NCBI GenBank assembly: GCA_002897115.2
Contig: BCIH01000001.1
Span: forward strand, 1,912,039 to 1,976,038
Source: Prototheca cutis
Lineage: Eukaryota > Chlorophyta > Trebouxiophyceae > Chlorellales > Chlorellaceae
Direction: 5' to 3'
DNA: 64,000 bases
Positions within the stretch are counted from its first letter, which is position 1, and every line of letters starts with the position of its first letter. Positions 9,891 to 20,742 of the stretch are shown in pieces. Position numbers and translations under genes: made by a program. A model generated the notes under the pieces. That model did no database searches and had not been told where the DNA came from. It saw only the letters and a list, made by a program, of their open reading frames with translations.

Positions 9891-12800
9891 ATGGGCAGGG
9901 GCGGGGACAACATGGTGGCTCCGGGGAGCACGGTGCCCGGCCTGGGAGACGCCCTGTACGCCCCGTTTCTGGGCGAGAGCTTTGACGCCACGGAGTTCGC
10001 GAGCCGTGCGGTGCTGGATGGCGTTTCCTCCGTGCCCTCCCGACTGCATGAGCTGCAGCAGGGCATCGATCGCCTGGAGGTGGTGATCCGGGACCACCTG
10101 CGCACGGACCAGGACGTCCTCCTGGCCTCTGCGCGGGGCCTGGGCGGGCTCGAGGCCGATCTGGACCGCACCTCCCTGTCCGTGGCCTCCCTGCGCAGCC
10201 TGGCCTCACGCGTGCGGGCCGACGTGGCAGGCCCAGCCAGCAGGGTCAAGGCACTGACCACGCAGGCCCGCAACCTCCAGGCCGCTGCCAACCTGGTCCA
10301 GCACGTCACACACAGGCTCAAGCTCGTGGCTCAACTGCGCAGCTGCGTGGAGGGAGGCAAAGGTGTGCCTTGCTTGGGTTTTTTTATGTGTGAGGATTGG
10401 ATACCGCTGGTTTGTGTCCGTGCATGACTGAATGCATGCGACCGTGGGAAATGGGGCTGGCATTCTGGTGTGTGACGGAACCGTAGGCCCTTGGCGTGTC
10501 CCAGTGCGTGCCACGGCATCACCACACACTCGGATCCGTACTTTTTCCGACTTTCTGTTATTTGAAGGCCTGCTGGAGGCTGCTAGTGCGGCCCGGATCC
10601 TGTCCCAGATCAGCGCTCTGGACGAAGGCAGCCAGCTGGACTGCACGGGCGTCCAGGTCGTCGCTGCCAGCTCAGCGTTCCTCCACCAGACCCGCGCGTC
10701 CATCAAGCAGCAAGCAGAGGTCAGTTGGCAGGCTTTGCTTGTTTGGGTGTGTGTGTATGTGTGTGGTGGATGTTGGAAGGGTGAGAGGGAGAGAGGGACC
10801 ACTGCTTGGGGGCTGCACTTGCAGAGCAGCCAAGGGCCAACCACTGATTCTTAACCGCCTGGTGCCATTGCAGAGTGCTTTGACTGAGGCTCTGGCAGGC
10901 ATGCGGCACGCAGATGCCGGCTCGGCTCTGCAGGTGCACTTCAACCTCGGCGATTTGCCCGCGGCGGTGCAGGCGCACGTGGACGCCGCGGTCGCCCGTG
11001 TCGACGCTGCCGCGGCGGCGGCGCTGGACGCCCGGCGTGCCCGGAGCAGTGGCCTTGGCGGTGGCGGGGCCACCACGGCCGCCGCTGGTACACCCCCTGC
11101 AACGAGCGATGCGGTGCTGGCAGGAGTCGCAGCGGCGCTGCAGGTCCTGCAGACCGAAGCGGGGCGGGTGTGGCACCTGGGGCGAGTGCTGGCTCGCAAG
11201 CACGACGCTGCATCGGGTGCCCGACTGCTCGACGTCGTCCTGGCAGGCAATGGTCGTGGTGTGGATCACAGCGGCAATGGCGCTGCACCCTCTGGTCCTG
11301 CACACCCAAAGCACACCTACAGTAATACCCCTGCCCTGGAGCCGACGGCGGCATTCTGGCGGGGCCTGCTGCCCCCGTTGGCCGCACGGTTCGAGGCCGC
11401 ATGTTCGGCCGCAGCACCGCCACGCAGCACGCAGGCCCTCATCCGCGACACGCTGATCGGCGAGTACCCTCGCCTGGCGGCGCTGCTGGAGGATTGCTGC
11501 ACCGCGCTGGCCCGAGACGCTGCACGACCGGCGGGGATCAATGGTGCTGTTCCCGGCGCCGGCGGCAGTGCCCCTCGGCGCCGGCGATCCAGTACTGAAA
11601 ACGACAATAGCAGCAGCATGGATCCAGAGGAGCCGTTGACGGCCCTGCGCGGCATCGCATCGCGGGCTGAAATGGCATACGTGGCTGGTGTTGCAGCGCG
11701 GCTGCAGGAGGCGGCGGCGGCAGTGTTGCCGCCAGGCCAGGGCCGGTCGACGCCGCTGCCACGGCCAGCAGACATGCAGCGCCTCGTGGCCCGACTGCAC
11801 GAGGAACTCCGTCGCGCAGCGGCGGGGGGGAGCAACCTCGCAACCGCCGCGGCCCGCACCGCCGCAGGCGCGTTGTCCGACCTAGCCACGGCTGCTCGCT
11901 CTGCAGCCGCCGCGGGGCCCGACCTGCGGTCCGTCTCGGGCCGCTGCACGCCCAGCGTCGCCCGAAACATGGCGCTGTGCGCGGCGCTGTGCGAGGTGCC
12001 CCGCTGCGGCACGGCCACGCTTGCGGTGTTACCATCGTCAGCGGCGACGACCGTCCTCCGTTCTGCAATGGAGGACCTGGCCGTCATGGCTGCCGATCTG
12101 GTGCTGCCCACCTTCCAGGCACTGTCTGACTGGTTTGAGGAGGCAGCCCTTGACATGCACGCCGATCCGGTGTATGTTGTCAGTGGACAAGAGAATGCCA
12201 AGGCGGCACGGACGGGAGACGAGCCTGCCGGGGACAAGCATGTCCCGGCCGCCGGAGTGCTCGAGACGTCGCGGTCCATGCAGGCACTAGTCTCGAGGCT
12301 AGCAGTGGCGCGGCAGGAAGTGCTGTCGCGCCTGGGACCAGCCGCCCTGAGCACCGCGGGCGACGCCGGTTCTACCGCTTTGCCAGGAGCAGCACTGCTT
12401 CGCGGGGGTCCCGGGGCGCCGGCCACACAACAGCCGCCGCTGTTATCGGTCCCCCGCATGCTGGTCCTGCGCCTGGCAGCGAGGCTGTTGACGGTGTTTG
12501 TCCGCAGCGCCTCGCTGCTGCCAGTGGGTGGCAACGGCCGCCTGGCGCTGCAGCTGGCAAAGGACTGTGCGGAGCTGGAAGCCACGGTCCGGGCCGAACT
12601 GTGCGCACCCGAGGCGGTGCCCGCGCCGGCGGCCGCGCTGCGCGCGCTGCGGCGGGCGCTGTTTGTCACGCCGAGCGAACTCGTCGCGGGGGTCACCGGT
12701 GAAGTTGCGAACGCTGCAGGTGACGTTGCGAAATTCAGCAACAGTGCAACAGCAGCGCCCAAGTCTCGCGTGAACAAGAGAGCACTCCCTGTGCCGCGGT

Positions 12801-13036
12801 CGGTGGCACTGCATCTCCTGTTTGCCCGCGCCCCCGCGGGGGTGCAAGTGCCGTACGCGCGTGCGGGTTTGACCCCGGCGCAGTACGTCGTCTGGCTGGA
12901 CGATCACGATGAGGCAGCGGCCCTGAGTTTCATCGCTGGTGCCGTGACCGCTGCTGAGGCAGTGGGGACCGGGGGTGACGTGGTGACGGCCATGCGGACC
13001 ATCCTCGACGCCGGGACCGTGGGGCCTTCTTCTTAG
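9891..13036 (+). CDS. COG5: Conserved oligomeric Golgi complex subunit 5
   Basis: COG5 is part of the lobe-B side of the COG tethering complex for retrograde vesicles at the Golgi. Exons 9891-10362, 10568-10719 and 10874-13036 join in phase to 928 residues. The N terminus carries the family pattern: YAPFLGESFDATEFASRAV, then a coiled coil (LHELQQGIDRLEVVIRDHL) and KLVAQLRS. LLEAASAARILSQISALDEG follows exon 2. The C-terminal helical part includes VMAADLVLPTFQALSDWFEE. Ala/Gly-rich insertions account for the extra length. The ATG at 9891 is the first in frame; 9912 (MVAPGST) is the alternative. It converges on ClpB. Confidence 0.9.
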
Positions 13037-13574
13037 AGACCCTCATGCCTGTTGAGACTGCCCCCCTTTTTCCATCCGATTCTAGTCTGCATTGCAGAGT
13101 CCACACTCATCATGTACAACAATGAAAAGATCATCGCCAGCAACGCTGCAGATTGGATTGACATCATCAGGTGGCATGTTCCCGCTGCTTGCAGGTTCAC
13201 AGGGCGGCAGTGGGAATAATTATGGCAACGGTGAGCAGGTATGAGCAGCATGTCCCCGAGGGTGGGAGGGGCAGGTATGGTTGTGATGAAAGAGAAAGTC
13301 TGTGCCCAGGGACTGCGCCGGACTGCACTTGGAGTCGGGTGGTCGCAAGACAGCGTGTGTTGTGAAAGTGGACAAATACCTACGCTGCTGCAGTGCAAAA
13401 CGGGGACACTGCATGCTCGTGTGCACAAGATGGGTTGTACATACGTACATGACAGGGAACGGGGTACTCGGGATCAAAGGCAAGGGACCAGAGATGGAGC
13501 ACAGCACACGAGCGTGCGGCAGCGCCCGCACCATTCTCAACGTACACACATGCACATGCGCGCTCTGGAATCTA
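13037..13574. other. Convergent intergenic region (COG5/ClpB 3' ends)
   Basis: 538 bp that should hold both 3' UTRs. A short exon-like stretch (13098-13219, +) follows a CAG acceptor and reads STLIMYNNEKIIASNAADWI before a stop at 13219; I could not tie it to a gene. Confidence 0.4.
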
Positions 13575-16500
13575 CTACGACAGGAGTTCGGCAGCGTTTG
13601 GCCGGTCACCCTGGACATCCACCCCCGCGTCTGGCCCCGCAACGGCCTTGAGTTCGAGGCGGTCTGCGCCCGGCGGCATGGAGACTCGGATGGCATCCCC
13701 CTCGCCAAAGTCGCCGCGGAGGATGGCCTTTGCCAGGGACGTCTCCAGCTCCTGCTGCACGACGCGCTTGACGGGGCGTGCGCCAAAGGCCGGGTCGTAC
13801 CCGCGGTCGACCAGGTGGTCGACGGCCGACTGATCCAGGGCCAGGGTCATCTTGCGGTCTGCGAGGCGCTCGGCCACACGATCCACCTGGAGCTTGACGA
13901 TGGCGTAAAGTTGGCCCCGGGACAGGCCCTGGAACACGATGAACTCGTCGATGCGGTTGATGAATTCGGGGCGGAAGTGGACGCGGACTTGGTCTGTGAC
14001 GCGGCGCCTGACGGCTTCCGCCCCCTGGCCCGCCTCCATGGCTTCCAAGATCGTGGCGGACCCGATGTTGGAAGTCATGATGATCACCGTGTTTTTAAAG
14101 TTGACCACGCGGCCCTGGGAATCCGTGACGCGCCCGTCGTCCAGGATCTGGAGCAGGATGTTGAACACGTCGGCGTGCGCCTTTTCCACTTCGTCAAACA
14201 GGATCACCGCGTAGGGGCGGCGACGCACCGTCTCGGTCAGCTGCCCGCCCTCCTCGTAGCCGATGTACCCGGGAGGGGCGCCGATCAGTCTGCTGACAGA
14301 GTGTTTTTCCATGTACTCGCTCATGTCCAGTCGCACCAGCGCCTGCTCCGTGCTAAACATGTCCTGGGCCAGAGCCTTGGCGAGTTCAGTCTTCCCGACG
14401 CCCGTGGGGCCCAGGAACATGAAGCTCGCAATGGGGCGATTCGGATCGGACAGCCCCGCCCTCGAGCGCTGGATGGCATCTGCAACGGCGTTGACCGCCT
14501 CGTCCTGACCCACCACGCGCTTGTGGAGATCTTCCGCCAGGTGGAGCAGGCGTTCGCGGTCTGAAGCGACGAGGCGGTTCACGGGGATCCCCGTCCACTT
14601 TGCGACGACATCGGCAATGTCGGCCTCGGTGACCTCGGTGTGCACGAGGCGTTCAGCCCCCGCGTCGCCCTCGGATGCCGCCAGCGCCGATTCTGCACCC
14701 GCCAGCGCCTTTTGCAGGTCTAGCAGGGTTCCGTATTTGAGTTCCGCGGCGCGATTGAGATCGTAGTCCCGCTCGGCCTGCTGGATTTCGATGTTGATGC
14801 GGTCGATTTCTTCCTTGAGGGTTTGCACGCGAGCCATCTCGTCGCGCTCCCGCTCCCACTCGGACGACAGCTCCGCCTGCTGGCGCTTGAGGTCGTCCAA
14901 CTGCGCGTCCAGCGCCGCGAGTCTCGCGGCCGCGCCCTTGTCGGTGGGCGCGGCTTTGTGCAGGCTGAGCCTCTCCATTTCGAGTTGAATCACCTTGCGG
15001 TCCACTTCATCCAGGGCCGAGGGCTTGGACGTGATTTCCATCTTCAGTTTGGCCGCCGCTTCGTCCACCAGGTCGATGGCCTTGTCGGGCAGGAAGCGAT
15101 CGGCAATGTACCGGTCGGATAGCCCCGCCGCCGCCACCAGCGCCGAATCGGAAATCTTTACCCCGTGGTGCAGCTCGTACCGCTCGCGCAGACCCCTCAG
15201 GATAGAAACCGTGTCTGCGACGGAGGGTTGGTCGACATACACTTGCTGGAATCGCCGTTCCAGGGCGGCATCCTTCTCGATGTATTCGCGGTACTCATCC
15301 AACGTGGTGGCCCCGATGCAGCGCAGCTCCCCGCGCGCCAGGAGGGGCTTGAGCAGGTTGCCCGCGTCCATGGACCCCTCGCCCTTGCCGGCGCCCACGA
15401 TGGTGTGGATCTCGTCGATAAACAGCACCACCGCGCCCTGAGAGTCCTGAACCTCCTTGATCACCGCCTTGAGCCGCTCCTCAAACTCGCCACGAAACTT
15501 GGCACCCGCGATCAGCGCACCCACATCCAGCGCGATCAGGGATCGCCCCTGCAGCGAAGCGGGGACGTCGCCGGCCACGATGCGCTGCGCCAGACCCTCC
15601 ACGACCGCCGTCTTGCCCACCCCCGGCTCGCCAATCAGCACGGGGTTGTTTTTCGTGCGGCGCGACAGGATCTGGATCGCCCGCCGCACTTCGTCGTCCC
15701 GTCCAATCACCGGGTCGAGCTTGCCGTCACGGGCCGCCTGGGTCAGGTCGCGGCCGTATCGCGCCAGCGCCTCGTACTTGCCCTCAGGGTTTTGGTCCGT
15801 GACGGTGCGCCCTCCGCGGATCTCATCCACCGCGGCCTGCAGCTTGTCGACGGAGAGCCCCTCGCCCCGGAGCGCACCGGCGCAAAACCTCGAGTCCTCG
15901 GCCAGCGCCATGAGCAGCGCTTCCACGCTGACGTAAGCATCTCCCCACTTTTGCTTCAACTCCTGCGCGCGCGTGACCACGGCCTCCAGGCTGCGGCCCA
16001 GCACCTGCTCGCTGGAACCAGACACGCGAGGCTGGCGCCGAAGATGCGTGTCGACCACTTCCAGCAGCCGCGTGGGCTGGCCGCCGGCCTTGGTCACGAT
16101 GCGGCGCGCCAGGCCGCTCGGCTGCTCCAACAAGGCCTTGAACAGGTGGTCCGCCTCCACCACCTGCTGCGAGTAGCCCCGCGCAATCTCGGGTGCAGAC
16201 ACGATGCCTTCCCACGCCTTTTCCGTAAAGTCAGACTGAGAAATGCGCTTGCCCTGGCCCTGATGATTGCCGGCCGCGGCCGCAAAGCTGCGCCGCTGCT
16301 GAGTCAATGCGCTGCCACTGCGTGCATTGGGTGGTGGTGTTTGGGAGTTGGAGCGCCAGGAGGTGGTCCGCAGAGGTGGTGTACGGGTCTCGCGACTGGG
16401 TTCACAGGACATCAACATGCCACGAATAGAGTTTCCCACACAGCCCCTCTACTCTTGCCCGCCCAACAAAGTCTCTCATCTCACCTCTTGGGGAGCGGCT

Positions 16501-16708
16501 GGGTGAAAGCTCCCAGGCGTGGGGAGGCCGGCAGCAGCAACGTGGCTGACAGGCAGCCCGCGCTGGTTGGCCAGCCTGCCATCACAGCAGCGGACGCTGC
16601 GGCCGACCTGCGTCCCACATGCGGCGTCCTCGATGCCAGGCATGTCGAGCTGCTTGCAGAGTAAATGGCCCTAGAAAGTGCTGGGCTGCGCCATGCTGTG
16701 CGCAGCAT
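13575..16708 (-). CDS. CLPB: ClpB/Hsp100 disaggregase, organelle-targeted
   Basis: AAA+ chaperone that pulls proteins out of aggregates. Two exons, 16485-16708 and 13575-16317, join in phase 2 to 988 residues. Exon 1 is a transit peptide rich in Arg, Ser and Ala (starts [17 protein letters not shown]). Exon 2 begins [17 protein letters not shown]. Then come the ClpN double repeat, NBD1 with Walker A GEPGVGKT and Walker [11 protein letters not shown], the coiled-coil middle domain ([20 protein letters not shown]), and NBD2 with GPTGVGKT and [11 protein letters not shown]. The middle domain separates ClpB from ClpA/ClpC. The second exon alone reads open to an ATG at 16418, but the two-exon model gives a much better presequence. 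Whether the target is the mitochondrion or plastid cannot be settled here; RRSFAAAA looks mitochondrial. Confidence 0.95.
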
Positions 16709-17278
16709 CCTAGCCGCGGATGATCTCCCTGCGAGGGGTGACGACACGGAGGCAGCGTAAGGTACGGTACACCGGCACGGAGCATCACCGCATGTCACCG
16801 CGCCGATCCAATGCCGTTCTGACCACGACTATGCATGCCATGCCGCCTCACCAAAGCTTGTCATTGTAGTTCCATGCACGTCCATTCCTCGATGGACCCT
16901 CGTCAGATGGCCCCGAACCGTGCGGGGCCGGGTGAGAGCGTGGTATTCGATGGACTTGCCGGGTGCACCCAAGCACACCAGGTGCCCAACCCAATTGAAA
17001 TGAAATGTCAACGCTGTGTAATGTGGAACGAGATTGTCGGATTGACTCTATAAAGTCGGTTGAACCCAGATGTGCTCTTGTCGTTTTGGAGAGGTCGCGA
17101 ATGCTCGCGATGTTACCGGAGCCGTCCTGATCCACGTGCTCGCAGCTCGTCACCCCTGTGCCTGCCGGCTGGGACCTGCCCACGACCTCGAGGGGGATCT
17201 CTTGTACACACGTCATACAGGTGCAGCAATGATACAGAAGGCATGGTACACCACAAATCAGGCAGTTCCTGAAGCCAG
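16709..17278. other. Intergenic region upstream of ClpB and downstream of GID8
   Basis: 570 bp; it should contain the ClpB promoter and the GID8 3' UTR. No convincing ORF or repeat was seen. Confidence 0.4.
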
Positions 17279-18575
17279 TCAAGCCTCCTCTGCCGCTGCA
17301 TCGGGGAGGTGCGGGGCAGCCTTCACCACGTCGGCAATCACCGGGAACGATATCTTACTCTTCAGCCGCTCTTGTAGCCAGAGCATCAGCTTCAGCTGGA
17401 AAGGCAGTTGGGACTCCGTCTCCTGCAGGGTGTGGCAGGGGGTGCCTCGACTGTCGCCATTCTTGCCGGGATTGGGAATCCTGCAAGGACCCACAGTGCA
17501 TGAGTCAGCTGCCCCCACACAGACAACTTCCCCCTCAATACAAAGGTGCCACCAGCACCTTGAGCTCGGCCTTGAGGATGCTGGGGTTGATGAGGTCGGC
17601 GGTGGTCTGCCGCTGCGTGACATCCATCAAATGACTCAGCCGGCTGGAGGTTATGTCATCAAACAGCAGCAGCGCCATCGTTTGCTCTGTGGAATCGGCG
17701 AGGGTGCCGCCAGGGTTGCTTCATGAAATGCCTTGCATCGCATGAGAATGGCAGCAGATGCATGCCCAGCAAAACAAGGTTTTCCTTTTGAAGGGCGTTT
17801 GCACGGCGGACCTTCCAGTGCCCACCCCTTGGGACCCAGAACTCTGTTTTGTGACAGCAACCAGGCCGTGTCTCCTCACCGAGTTCAGGCAGAAATGCGG
17901 GCCATTCTTCACAGTACCGCGCCAGGTGGTCACGTGCAAAGTCCAGAGCTCCCTCTGTGTCCCCGGATCGGATGAGCTCGATGACATGCTGCCGCTGGAG
18001 ATGAAACGCAAGGCTGGCATCGTTCTCCAGAATCTGGCCACGGGAAATGCAACAGGTGTGGCCTGGATGGCATGCCAGGCACTCGCAGCATCGGCACTCC
18101 ACGTCCATATGCGCCAAGCCTTCCCCTGGTCTTTCCTCCCCCTCCCTCCCAACCCCACCCCGCCCTCCAAAAACAAGGACCATGCACCCACGTCGGGGTG
18201 AAGGTCGTTGAGGAGCTCGACTGCTCGCTGGATGTTCCCAGCCTGGATTGCCTGCCTGATCTCGGATCTGGGCACCACCGACTCATCACAGGGACCAGGG
18301 GAGGTCCCAGACTCCCGGCTGAAGGCTTGAGCAGCGTCCATGTAGCCCTGCGCAGTGTGGAAGGGGCCTGGAGGCATGGGCACGAGCATGTAATCGGGGT
18401 TGGCCCAAACAGTCTCGTTCATCCTTCTTCATCCTTTCCTGCACATACGCAAATACGGACGCGCCTCTGTGACGAGGTAGTCGAGCACCAGCTCGTTCAT
18501 GCGGGACTGGGAGGAGGGGGCGCTCCCCAGGATCCTCACCCACTCCGCCTCATCAAACACTTTCTTGGGACCTCC
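17279..18575 (-). CDS. GID8: GID8/TWA1 homologue (LisH-CTLH-CRA), subunit of the GID/CTLH E3 ligase
   Basis: Scaffold subunit of the CTLH ubiquitin ligase. The LisH-like start MNELVLDYLVTE (exon 18465-18575) continues in GYMDAAQAFSRESG (exon 18192-18347). The CTLH part follows: IQRAVELLNDLHPD, LAFHLQRQHVIELIRSGDTE and GALDFARDHLARYCEEWP. The CRA part is TMALLLFDDITSS in one exon and QLKLMLWLQERLKSK in the last, ending at 17279. The order and spacing match animal and plant GID8. The junction LVTE/GYMDAA needs a GC donor (GAG/GCGCGT); a GT alternative four codons downstream would insert about 12 residues at the conserved joint. The first codons before GGPKKVFDEAEW lie on an unresolved upstream exon, possibly starting with the ATG at 18675. 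Confidence 0.87.
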
Positions 18576-19139
18576 CTGCGCAGCGTGTAGCACAGGGCTG
18601 CGTGCACGGCATCATGCAAACTCTATAGGTCGATTCAACTCCCCAGGGCAAGTCCCGCACCTCCACAAACCGCATTCGGTCTCTCCGGGTCTGTTGCCTG
18701 GAGGCCAGCGACTCCGAGGGAGAACCTCGCAGCAGGTTCTCCAGCAGCCCAAACAGCTTGCACGAATGACGACTATATACTGTTAAAATGAATTATGGGA
18801 CGATCTCGGGGTTGGAAGTTGCTGCACCTGGCCATCAATGGTCCCCCCGAGGTCCAGCCAGATCGGACTCTCAGCCCTTATGAACGGGAAGGATGGCACT
18901 ATTTTGACAAATGGTCTTTGGAGCCCTCCTGCGCCCACCAACCTCGCCTGTTGCATGACAATTTTCATTCCAAAGCGCTGACGCAATGGACAGATAACCC
19001 TTGGAATTGAAACAACATTATATGAAGCAAAGTCTAAAAGAAAGTTCCCGGTTCCATTCGGAGAAACACCAAATGCTGATAGGCATCCCCCCGGGCTTGC
19101 AAGAAATGCAGTCAGACTCGGCATTAGTTAATTGGGTTA

Positions 19140-19224
19140 ACTCTCGACACATTTCGCAGTGCGCATTTCGCAGTGCACAAGTCGCCACGGGATCCACCCG
19201 AGAGGCCAAAACTCGCGGTGGTGC
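19140..19224 (-). repeat. Dispersed repeat, copy A
   Basis: Read on the minus strand, this segment matches 53267-53330 on the plus strand: both have GCACC(A/G)CCGCGAGTTTTGG, then CTGGATCCCGTGGCGAC or a near copy, then CTGCGAAATGTGTCGAG. Copy A has an extra internal duplication of the CACTGCGAAAT unit. A weaker match (GGGATGCC near 19081-19092) suggests that homology extends further. Confidence 0.8.
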
Positions 19225-19318
19225 AGCTAAGACTAAAAGTGTGCCAGGGAGTTCTGCCAGCTTTAAGACAGTGGCGTCGGAACTTGCCCTGAGAGTCTGG
19301 TTTGGGTTGGCGGCTCAC

Positions 19319-19591
19319 CTGGAGCAATAATGGCACTCTCAGGTGATCCCACAGCAATATCAGTGCAAGGTCGACGATGCACAAGCCTTGTCTGGATGTC
19401 AAGCCCAAGAAGAGCACCAGGGCAACAGTCCGAGCAGAAACCTCAGCGGTGCCATTTACTCCCCGCTCCTGACAGCGCACGTTTGTGCGCAGGCAGGCCG
19501 ACTGCCTCCAACTCTCTGACCAAGTGTGTCCTGCCTTGAACTGTGAATGCGCCAATGTAATAATCATGCAGAAGGAGCGCCACGAACTCCA
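19319..19591 (-). CDS. Possible fragment of an unidentified membrane protein
   Basis: Two minus-strand stretches have proper splice borders and join in phase. The first begins after a CAG acceptor at 19592 and contains VEFVALLLHDYYIGAFTVQ; the second contains TVALVLFLGLTSRQ and CIVDLALILLWDHL and ends at a GTGAGC donor. Both are strongly hydrophobic. I do not recognise a family and could not find the start or stop exon. Chance reading frames in a gene-poor island are the main alternative. Confidence 0.25.
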
Positions 19592-20742
19592 CTGAGGCAA
19601 TAGCCCAGATGGGGGGTTGGACAGAGGGCCCCAAACAGGGGGCATAGCAGGCTCCTGTCAATCACCTTCCCGCAGGTGTGCTCAAGGCTCAACGGGCCAG
19701 TGGGGGTTCGGGAACCATTTCAGCCGTACATACATATACGCCACCCTCTCTCATCTCTGATCTCCTGCAAAAAATTAAATATACATATTTCTGGGAGGAA
19801 AGGGGTTCCAAAGGCCTATCCACGCTGTTCAAAGGTCCCGATCCCTGGCACGACGCCTCCCGGCGTGTCGGAGGGAAATTGCGTGGCCGACAGTCACCGC
19901 GCGGCAAACATGATTAGCTAACGGGATTTGTCCGGTACTGCCGGCCGTACCCTCCGCTTTGGCGAGCATCCGCCCAGCAGCTTCTGCGTACCTGCACAGC
20001 CTACGTTTTGCGACGGCCTTACCTGATGCGCCTATTCCCCTGCTGCTTCCCGACACCTCGCTTCAGTGACCACGGCAGAGAAGCCGGGCGCGCGATTTAA
20101 TTTTGCGACAGGCCTGTGGCTTCTTTGGCCGGAACCACAGTCCTTTGGCAACGTCGTCGGAAAAGACATCGGGAAGGTCCTTTATTGCTGGAGCTCGCCG
20201 ACCTCAGCAACAGCTCGACTGTGGTGCATGGACCTATAGAGCCGAGAGCAGGTGTGATCTGTCCCCCTTCCGGCGTGGCGAGGAGTGACCCAACGGCATG
20301 GCGAGCACAGAAGCGCCGAGACCGGTCCAGGTGCCTGCAGAGCTTCACGGCGTTCCGCCAACCAGCCTAGAGGTCGGTTGGCAGTCATGATGTTTATCCG
20401 CGCGCCCAGCGTGGGTGCAGAGCGGGCCTGCGCTCCTCTGCCAGAGGGGAATGCGGGGCACTGCACATGGAACCGAGGCATGTTTGCTTGAGGCAGGGGG
20501 GCCACCGCCTTGACCCAGCCTTGGGGCGCTGTCGATGGAAGTCACTAACTCTGCAAGCTTGATTGAATTCAAATGCATTTACTCTGCGTCCATGGCTGTA
20601 TGCCGTCTCACGGCACTGTGTGCAATGGGAATGGGAGCGCTGCTTTGGTCGGTCGACTCCACCAGCCGTCGGCCGCTGGCCACCTGGTGACGACGCGTCA
20701 CTCACCGCCTTGCCCCCCCCAACCTCAACCAACTCTGTGCAG

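Larger units (their letters stand above)
18676..20742. other. Gene-poor, less GC-rich island
   Basis: About 2 kb with frequent stops in all frames and lower GC than its surroundings. It holds one copy of a dispersed repeat (19140-19224) and a possible two-exon membrane-protein fragment on the minus strand (19319-19591). Part of 20100-20742 must carry the promoter and first exon of the following CBP60-like gene, but I could not pick that exon. Confidence 0.5.

Noticed and set aside
11317..12777. A 486-residue minus-strand open frame opposite COG5
   Set aside because: Ala/Arg/Ser-rich composition with no motif; it is the antisense of the well-supported COG5 coding exon.
16418..16418. ATG at 16418 as the ClpB start codon in a single-exon model
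   Set aside because: It gives a poor N terminus, while a proper donor and acceptor join a transit-peptide exon in the correct phase.
15165..16664. A 499-residue plus-strand open frame opposite ClpB
   Set aside because: Antisense of conserved ClpB codons; composition fits the codon complement and no domain is visible.
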